Origin: JBFWRI01 sp050248995 | GTDB taxonomy: Bacteria; Pseudomonadota; Alphaproteobacteria; JAIXQD01 | Assembly (NCBI GenBank): GCA_050248995.1 | Contig: JBFWRI010000022.1 | Coordinates: forward strand, 1-28,117 | Direction: 5' to 3' | Length of the DNA stretch: 28,117 bases | Part shown: positions 23,621-28,117 of the stretch, piece by piece | How the letters are laid out: the number at the start of each line of letters is the position of its first letter | How positions within the stretch are numbered: the first letter of the stretch is position 1 | Notes under the pieces: model-generated | Seen by the model: the letters and a program-made list of their open reading frames with translations, nothing else | Told to the model about the DNA's origin: nothing | Databases searched by the model: none | Position numbers and translations under genes: made by a program

Positions 23621-24799
23621 CTAGATTCCGGGCCTGTCTGTGCGGTCCCGGCGTGGCTGCGGCGCGGCGCGCGGCGTAACGTCATAGCCATGCATGTTGC
23701 TGTATGCAGCCATCAGTTTTGGGAATTGTGGGCTGTTTTGAACGGTGGCTCCCAGCAGCCAGTGCAGGTAACCAACAACCTTGGCGCGGGTAAGAACGTT
23801 TTCATCGTTACTTTCGTTTGGCAGGTGGCTTTCTACGGCGGTCAGCGTGTTCTTGGTCAGCGTTTCGAACGCATATTGCTCGAATGGTTTGCGTGTAGGC
23901 TCCTGGCTTTGGGCTTCTGTATATGAGACAAAATCATACTGCTCAACCAGTGACTTGCTATCAAAGCCGCGTTTGAAGGTATCCAGGGCATCTGCCGAAG
24001 GTTTTTTGGCTATCTTCAGATACGCATGAACGGCCTCGAAGTCTTCAGGCGATACAGGCGCGTTATTACCGGTAAGTTCGGCAGCTTTTTTGTGACGCAG
24101 GGTCATCATGCGGGTAAGAATGGCGCCCCGATCTTCGCCTTCAGCATTTATTGCTGAGCCAGTGGGTACGGCGTTATGCAGAACATCTTTAAGCATCTTT
24201 GATGTCGGGATTTTTTCGAGGCTTTCTTCAACAAAATCCAGCATCGTATTTGCGAACAGCACTGAGCGTTGGCCCTTGAAGCGGGCGTGGTAAATCAAGG
24301 CATCATGCCAGTCGGTTCTGCCGTTTTTCATGGCATCCTTGGCGAGGTCAATCAGTAATGTGGCCAGCACCCGTTCGTACTGGGGAATATGTTCGCGAGC
24401 TTTGGCGGTGATCCCGGTGCCGAAGTATCCAATTTGCTCGAACATCTCGCCCACAGCATAAGCGCTTTTCAGCCACGAGTCGCGGCCTGCTTCCCATGTC
24501 GTCTGTTCTTTTGTAATGACGGCGAAAGTCTTCAGCCAGCCCAGAGTTTTTTCCCGAACGTTGGGCTCGTGGGCGTACGCGGCAGCAATCATGGGTGCAA
24601 GCAGGTGGGCGAGTTCCTTGGCCGGGGTATTTACCGCAACTTCAATGTTCCACAGTTCCTGCAGGTTTTCGTAGTCGGCCAGTGTCAAATCGCGCTGTGT
24701 ATCCTTGATTTTGTAATAAGCTTCGCGTGGTTGGCCGAAGCGTGCGAGCTCCAGTTGTTTTGCGATAAATGTGTTTTCGGCAATAACGGCAGCGCTCAT
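23621..24799 (-). CDS. Unrecognised 392-aa helical protein downstream of sspB
   Basis: ATG 24799 is preceded by a strong AAGGAGA and lies 34 nt after the sspB stop. The protein appears almost entirely helical (ENTFIAKQLELARFGQPREAYYKIKD, ELAHLLAPMIAAAYAHEP, LLIDLAKDAMKNGRTDWHDALIYHARF), with a basic disordered C-terminus (PRAAPQPRRDRTDRPGI). There is no signal peptide or membrane segment. A helical-repeat scaffold is possible, but I see no clear periodic motif. Its position makes it a candidate partner or client-handling factor for the adaptors, which is inference only. Confidence 0.8.
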   Translation of the reverse strand: MSAAVIAENTFIAKQLELARFGQPREAYYKIKDTQRDLTLADYENLQELWNIEVAVNTPAKELAHLLAPMIAAAYAHEPNVREKTLGWLKTFAVITKEQTTWEAGRDSWLKSAYAVGEMFEQIGYFGTGITAKAREHIPQYERVLATLLIDLAKDAMKNGRTDWHDALIYHARFKGQRSVLFANTMLDFVEESLEKIPTSKMLKDVLHNAVPTGSAINAEGEDRGAILTRMMTLRHKKAAELTGNNAPVSPEDFEAVHAYLKIAKKPSADALDTFKRGFDSKSLVEQYDFVSYTEAQSQEPTRKPFEQYAFETLTKNTLTAVESHLPNESNDENVLTRAKVVGYLHWLLGATVQNSPQFPKLMAAYSNMHGYDVTPRAAPQPRRDRTDRPGI

Positions 24800-24833
24800 A
24801 TCAGTCTCCTTAAATTTATATAGTGATTATTTA

Positions 24834-25301
24834 TCAGGGCTTCTTTCTAAAGCTATCCAGGCTAATGACCTGACCGCGTTCTTCTTCATCCTTCTTTTCA
24901 CCGTCTTCACCGCTGGCTTCCTCGCCGCCGTCAGGGTCGTCGCCGTCCATGGCGATGGTCTGCAGCTGTAGGGCAAAGTTTACGGCCGGATCGGCAAAGG
25001 TGTTGATAGACGCAAAGGGAACGACAAGGCGTTCATGCTTTGAATTGAAGCTGAGGGTGACCGCGAATTTATCATCGTCAACCTCAAGCCCGTAATACTG
25101 GTGCTGCAGGACGATGGTCATTTCATCCTTGTACTGCGCACGCAGGTAAGTCGGGATTTCAACACCTTCGTGATGGGTATCGAAAGTGATATAAAAGTGG
25201 TGATCGCCCTGCAGGCCGTTTAGCGCAACCTGTTGCAGGGCGCTGCGGATAACGCCGCGCAGGGCCTTTTCAACCAGCAAATCATAACGAATTTCAGACA
25301 T
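24834..25301 (-). CDS. sspB: SspB, ClpXP specificity-enhancing adaptor (alpha type)
   Basis: SspB binds ssrA-tagged polypeptides and docks them on ClpX for degradation by ClpP. The 155-aa product has an N-terminal helix (LLVEKALRGVIRSALQQVALNGL) followed by the beta-fold that holds the tag: HHFYITFDTHHEGVEIP (34-50), DEMTIVLQHQYYGLEV (59-74), FAVTLSFNSKHERLVVPFASINTFADP (79-105). An acidic flexible linker (118-142) leads to the terminal VISLDSFRKKP, the position of the ClpX-binding tail in alphaproteobacterial SspB. ATG 25301 has TAGGA upstream. It is the canonical member of four consecutive SspB-like genes and lies 1.8 kb downstream of ssrA on the same strand. Confidence 0.92.
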   Translation of the reverse strand: MSEIRYDLLVEKALRGVIRSALQQVALNGLQGDHHFYITFDTHHEGVEIPTYLRAQYKDEMTIVLQHQYYGLEVDDDKFAVTLSFNSKHERLVVPFASINTFADPAVNFALQLQTIAMDGDDPDGGEEASGEDGEKKDEEERGQVISLDSFRKKP

Positions 25302-25364
25302 ATCCTAGAGGTAGCAGGCTTTGCATAAGTGCGGCAAGCCCAGAAAACCCCCGCTTTTGCTGCA

Positions 25365-25898
25365 TTACGAACGGCGCGGGCGGGCTTTTTGCGCTGCAGG
25401 CTGCTGCTGTGGCGCCGGCTTGGCTTTCAGTGCCGTTTGTTCTTCGGCAAATTCTTCATCCGACAGGATATAAAACTTAATCTCGTCCCTGGTTTTGGCG
25501 TCATAGATGCAGGAAATCGCATCGTACGGGATAACCATATCGTGCGGGCGTCCGCCGAATTTAAGCTGGACCCTGAAAGCGGCCGGATCGGCGCGCAGGT
25601 TGCCCACCTGCATCTGCAACACGATAGTCATATTTAGCGGATACTTTGCCAGCATGGCATCAGCGTCGGTTTTTGATTTTGACAGGACAACGCCTTCGGC
25701 CTGCGGGTTAAACATGATGTAGATTTCATGATTGGCCGCAAAACCGCGCGCATCCAGCATATGCTTGTTACCGGCCTGTTTTATCCAGTCGCGGAACGCA
25801 CTGGTAACATCGGGCTGCGCGCGCACGCGGTCCATATCGATACGTTGGCGGGGATCATTGGTGCGCACGGCAGGGGCGGCCGTGGTGGGTGCGGGCAT
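25365..25898 (-). CDS. SspB-like paralogue lacking the ClpX-tail motif
   Basis: The 177-aa product starts at ATG 25898 after AAGGA. Residues 57-133 align with the SspB core: HEIYIMFNPQAEGVVL with HFYITFDTHHEGVEIP, LNMTIVLQMQVGNL with DEMTIVLQHQYYGL, and FRVQLKFGGRPHDMVIPYDAISCIYD with FAVTLSFNSKHERLVVPFASINTFAD. Differences are a 55-residue N-terminal extension, an insertion between the first two blocks (SKSKTDADAMLAKY), and a Pro/Gln-rich basic tail (PQQQPAAQKARPRRS) in place of the SLDxFRKK ending. If it binds tagged substrates it may not dock on ClpX the usual way. Homology is by my own alignment. Confidence 0.75.
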   Translation of the reverse strand: MPAPTTAAPAVRTNDPRQRIDMDRVRAQPDVTSAFRDWIKQAGNKHMLDARGFAANHEIYIMFNPQAEGVVLSKSKTDADAMLAKYPLNMTIVLQMQVGNLRADPAAFRVQLKFGGRPHDMVIPYDAISCIYDAKTRDEIKFYILSDEEFAEEQTALKAKPAPQQQPAAQKARPRRS

Positions 25899-25970
25899 CG
25901 GAAATCCTTCTCAAGAGTATGCGGGAAGGAATAGAGGCCCGGGCGCGTTTAGGCAAGCAGAAACGGCGGC

Positions 25971-26444
25971 TTACTTCTTGCGGAAGGCGTCGAGGCTGAC
26001 AACGGTGTTGCCCGCGCCGCTTTGTGGCGGCGGTGCAGTGGGTGGCTGTGGTGCTGGCGCAGGGCTGTCAGTGTAACCTTCATCTTCATCTGTATCAAAG
26101 GTGTGATGCCATTTCTGAACCTGTTCGCCGACCGTTGTGACAGCTCCGTAGGGGACGACAAGACGGCATGGCTTGCCATCGAATGCAACCGTGACTTCAA
26201 ACCTGTCTTCGTGGGCTTTCAATCCTTCAAACCGGTGTTGCAGGGCAATTGTCACGGTTTCCGGAAAACGCTTAACAATGTGTTCGGGCAACGCGGCGGC
26301 TGCTACGGGCGTCAGGAACGACACATAAGCCGAGCATTTATCAGTAAAGACGGGATCGGTGCGTGCGGCATCGGCAATCTGTTGGATAAGATGGCGTATC
26401 GTGGCGTATTTCCCGGCCCGTTGTGCTTTGTCAAAGTCGATCAT
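25971..26444 (-). CDS. SspB-like paralogue with intact SLDAFRKK tail
   Basis: The 157-aa product starts at ATG 26444, with TAGGTG upstream overlapping the previous gene's stop. The core is diverged but alignable: SAYVSFLTPVAAAALPEHI, ETVTIALQHRFEGLKAHEDRF and FEVTVAFDGKPCRLVVPYGAVTTV match the SspB strands in order. A Pro-rich acidic linker (about 115-145) ends in NTVVSLDAFRKK, nearly identical to the tail of the canonical SspB at 24834. Keeping the tail while changing the substrate-facing region (the EGV turn is replaced by AAA) suggests a second adaptor for a different tag or client; that is inference. A 72-nt gap follows. Confidence 0.8.
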   Translation of the reverse strand: MIDFDKAQRAGKYATIRHLIQQIADAARTDPVFTDKCSAYVSFLTPVAAAALPEHIVKRFPETVTIALQHRFEGLKAHEDRFEVTVAFDGKPCRLVVPYGAVTTVGEQVQKWHHTFDTDEDEGYTDSPAPAPQPPTAPPPQSGAGNTVVSLDAFRKK

Positions 26445-26452
26445 CGCATCAC

Positions 26453-26938
26453 CTAACGGGGGTTTCTGGCCTGGCGCGCCGCGGCTTTTGGAAGTTGCAC
26501 AACAACGTCGCGGTCCGGCGCTTCGGGTTCATCATTCGCTATGATGATCGGCGGCTGGAAAACCGCGCCGGTTGCACGCTTCTTGCTGGCTTCGTTGCGG
26601 TAAATATACTTCGGCTTGCCGTTCAACATCTCGACATAACAATCGATGGCAGCATAGGGGATATCAGCCGTTTCGCCGGTAGACAGCCAATCTGCGCCAA
26701 GGAAAGTCACAGAAACTGTATCATCGTCAAATGGCGTCAGGGTGTAGTTGTTATCATCCAGCAGTTTGATTTCGATAAAACGCTCTTTCGTATCAAACGT
26801 ATGGCTGACACCAGCATGTGCAGCATCGAACCGGAACCAGATGGCTGGTACGGCATCAACCATTTTCAGGCGTGATCTAAGAGATGCAACAGTCGTGCGG
26901 CCAGCAATTGCGTCTTTAATATCAAATTCGGTATTCAT
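26453..26938 (-). CDS. Most divergent SspB-like protein
   Basis: 161 aa from ATG 26938 (MNTEFDIKDAIAG); an in-frame TTG at 26977 is less likely. The core follows the same strand order: PAIWFRFDAAHAGVSH, RFIEIKLLDDNNYTLTPF, and DTVSVTFLGADWLSTGETADIPYAAIDCYVEM, comparable to HFYITFDTHHEGVEI, EMTIVLQHQYYGLEV and FAVTLSF...LVVPFASINTFAD in SspB. The C-terminus DRDVVVQLPKAAARQ sits where the VxSLDxFRKK tail would be and may be a decayed form. No Shine-Dalgarno sequence is present, and a TATATT box ends 6 nt before the ATG, so the mRNA may be leaderless. Homology to SspB is weaker than for the other copies. Confidence 0.65.
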   Translation of the reverse strand: MNTEFDIKDAIAGRTTVASLRSRLKMVDAVPAIWFRFDAAHAGVSHTFDTKERFIEIKLLDDNNYTLTPFDDDTVSVTFLGADWLSTGETADIPYAAIDCYVEMLNGKPKYIYRNEASKKRATGAVFQPPIIIANDEPEAPDRDVVVQLPKAAARQARNPR

Positions 26939-26944
26939 CGGGGG

Positions 26945-26950
26945 AATATA
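26945..26950 (-). promoter_or_regulatory. Possible -10 box for a leaderless SspB-like transcript
   Basis: The minus strand reads TATATT, followed by six bases and then the ATG at 26938, so transcription would begin at or near the start codon. A TTGCTG lies 21 nt upstream, too far for an ideal -35. The absence of a ribosome-binding site agrees with a leaderless mRNA. Confidence 0.4.
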
Positions 26951-27006
26951 AGAAGCGCGAGAGCTGTCTGCCAGCAAAAAACAGCCATTAATACTTTCAG
27001 AAATAA

Positions 27007-27370
27007 GGTGGGGCGTGCTTCTGTTGCCCGGTGCACACCCCGAAACCGCGATTAAGCTAAACTACCGTTCCCGGATCAGGGGATTAGGCAGCGATAGCTT
27101 GTTCAGATGCAAAGTTATCGTTTGCATTTGTAAAGTAGCCCGATAACGGCGGTACCATGCCGGGCAAAAACTTATCCTTTACCACGCGCGTCGAAGCTAT
27201 TTCGCCCCCGAACTTGGAGCCAGAAGACAGACCACAGGAATCATGAAAAACCGCCAGGCTGCAACATCTGATCCCTGTCGTCTGGCTTCTGGTGGAGGCG
27301 CCGGGTACTGCCCCCGGGTCCGCTGCGCTTATTCCGATAAGCGTTTATCACCATAGCCAGCAAGCTGGCC
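27007..27370 (-). ncRNA. ssrA: Two-piece (permuted) tmRNA, ssrA
   Basis: tmRNA rescues stalled ribosomes and adds a degradation tag. On the minus strand the acceptor piece comes first and ends with CGCCTCCACCA; the encoded CCA is at 27292-27290. An internal segment (27289-27210) can fold into a long helix (CCAGAAG with CTTCTGG, CAGAC with GTCTG) and would be removed. The coding piece begins at 27209 with GGGGGCGAAAT, whose first seven bases pair with CGCCTCC to form the acceptor stem. The tag frame, resume codon GCA at 27125 to TAA at 27084, reads ANDNFASEQAIAA. With the alanine carried by the RNA, the tag is AANDNFASEQAIAA. A 9-bp stem (27041-27033 with 27018-27010) closes the 3' end. The outer ends are approximate. 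Confidence 0.94.
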
Positions 27371-27481
27371 CCACTAATATGCCATAAAACGCCTGAAAAA
27401 TGTATAAAAATTTCATGCCTATCCCCCCTCGAATCTGGCCTTATATTCAGCGTATTACGGGGCCGAAGGAAGGATTTTCAT

Positions 27482-28117
27482 ATGAACGCAGCCGACAAGC
27501 CAACCAGCATTTTTGTTTATGACGACCTTCACCCCGAAGACAACGCCATGCTGCAGGCCCTGTACAGCCGTTCGCCGGAATCGGTTGTGAAACATGTCGA
27601 GAAGGTGAAGGCCAGCGGCAGCGGCAAGTTCATGTCCAGCTATTACGTCGGCTATGGCCACGCCAGTATCGGCGATTGCGGCAGTACCACTATTTTTATT
27701 GAAAACGTCTCGATGCTGGTGGCCAAGGCCATCCAGGATACGCCGATGTATAGCGGGCAGGAAGCCAGTACGCGCTATCTGGATTTCTCGCAGCAACCGA
27801 TTATCGACCCGTATAATAATCCTGCCAGCCGCGCGATTCTGGATCGCTGGATGGACCTGTATAACCGCTATATGCCTATCATGGTGGAAGCGCTGAAGCG
27901 CCGTTATCCTTTTAATCCGAACGATTACAAAAAAGAGACCACATGGGAGAAGGCGATCGCCGCCCGCGCTTTTGATACGCTGCGTTGCCTATTGCCAGTA
28001 GGTACTACCACGTTGCTAAGCTGGCACACCAACCTGCGTCAGCTGCGCGATCACTTGCGCCACCTATATTCGCATCCGTTGGAAGAGATGCGTACTATTG
28101 CTAAAACCATTTTTGCC
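27482..28117 (+). CDS. thyX: ThyX-like FAD-dependent thymidylate synthase, 3' truncated
   Basis: ThyX makes dTMP from dUMP using FAD, NADPH and methylene-tetrahydrofolate. The frame is open for 212 codons to the window edge. ATG 27482 follows AAGGAAGGA. The key block is YYVGYGHASIGDCGSTT, then NVSMLVAKAIQDT and PMYSGQEASTRYLDFS, where SxxxxSxRY matches the second half of the ThyX motif RHRxxSxxxxSxRY. The RHR triplet itself is replaced by DTP. This belongs to the longer, diverged ThyX-type proteins I recall from various bacteria. Whether it has synthase activity is uncertain, particularly because the C-terminal half is not visible. It is transcribed divergently from ssrA. Confidence 0.78.
   Translation, partial: MNAADKPTSIFVYDDLHPEDNAMLQALYSRSPESVVKHVEKVKASGSGKFMSSYYVGYGHASIGDCGSTTIFIENVSMLVAKAIQDTPMYSGQEASTRYLDFSQQPIIDPYNNPASRAILDRWMDLYNRYMPIMVEALKRRYPFNPNDYKKETTWEKAIAARAFDTLRCLLPVGTTTLLSWHTNLRQLRDHLRHLYSHPLEEMRTIAKTIFA

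Noticed and set aside
25302..25364. Terminator between the 25365 gene and sspB
   Set aside because: Only weak pairing is visible and no T-run follows on the minus strand, so readthrough into sspB is assumed.
27141..27205. Ordinary tRNA gene near the ssrA region
   Set aside because: The tRNA-like ends belong to the two-piece tmRNA (acceptor stem GGGGGCG/CGCCTCC and encoded tag). No separate cloverleaf with an anticodon arm is present.
1..28117. Prophage, transposon, CRISPR array or plasmid functions
   Set aside because: No integrase, transposase, terminase, Cas protein, regularly spaced repeats or terminal inverted repeats with target duplications were found by reading.

Overview
The window looks like chromosomal DNA of a free-living alphaproteobacterium of moderate GC content. 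Three things point there: a circularly permuted, two-piece tmRNA gene; an alphaproteobacterial-type SspB with the C-terminal SLDxFRKK motif; and the ppx-rlmE and trmJ/rpsD neighbourhoods. The genus cannot be fixed from sequence alone. No insertion sequence, phage, CRISPR or plasmid gene is visible. The content is housekeeping genes mixed with many unrecognised proteins.

Layout. 1-731 is the 3' part of a periplasmic family-3 solute-binding protein. 714-5366 (-) holds a DNA-repair/tRNA-modification group: a small unknown protein, uvrB, an unknown 374-aa protein and queA. 5367-5698 is noncoding, with a possible 6S-like structured RNA. 5699-7431 (-) is an ornithine decarboxylase followed by an unknown gene. 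7668-11382 (+) carries an unknown gene, then gltX and cysS overlapping by 4 nt. 11413-15666 alternates unknown genes with trmJ and rpsD, and two clear intrinsic terminators lie at 14479 and 15133. 15656-17328 (-) is ppx-rlmE. 17411-18374 (-) is a pair of small unknown proteins that look like diverged duplicates. 18462-21743 (+) is rsmB, a secreted cysteine-containing protein and an amino acid permease. 21759-26938 (-) is a long co-directional run, and ssrA (tmRNA) lies just upstream on the same strand. The window ends inside a thyX-like gene (+).

The most notable region is 24834-27370. The tmRNA gene encodes the tag (A)ANDNFASEQAIAA. Directly downstream on the same strand are four consecutive genes that all appear to encode the SspB fold, the adaptor that hands ssrA-tagged proteins to ClpXP. 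One is the canonical SspB. One is a divergent copy that keeps the C-terminal VxSLDxFRKK motif. Two lack that motif. Two unknown proteins, a MazG-like NTP pyrophosphohydrolase and a DOMON-like protein follow in the same direction. This suggests an expanded tag-recognition/proteolysis-adaptor locus next to the RNA that makes the tag. The adaptor roles of the three extra proteins are inference.

Other points of interest are a perfect 10-bp inverted repeat covering the uvrB start, a perfect 8-bp inverted repeat abutting the permease start codon, a repeated start region with a 4-codon mini-ORF before trmJ, and a ThyX-like protein without the usual RHR motif.
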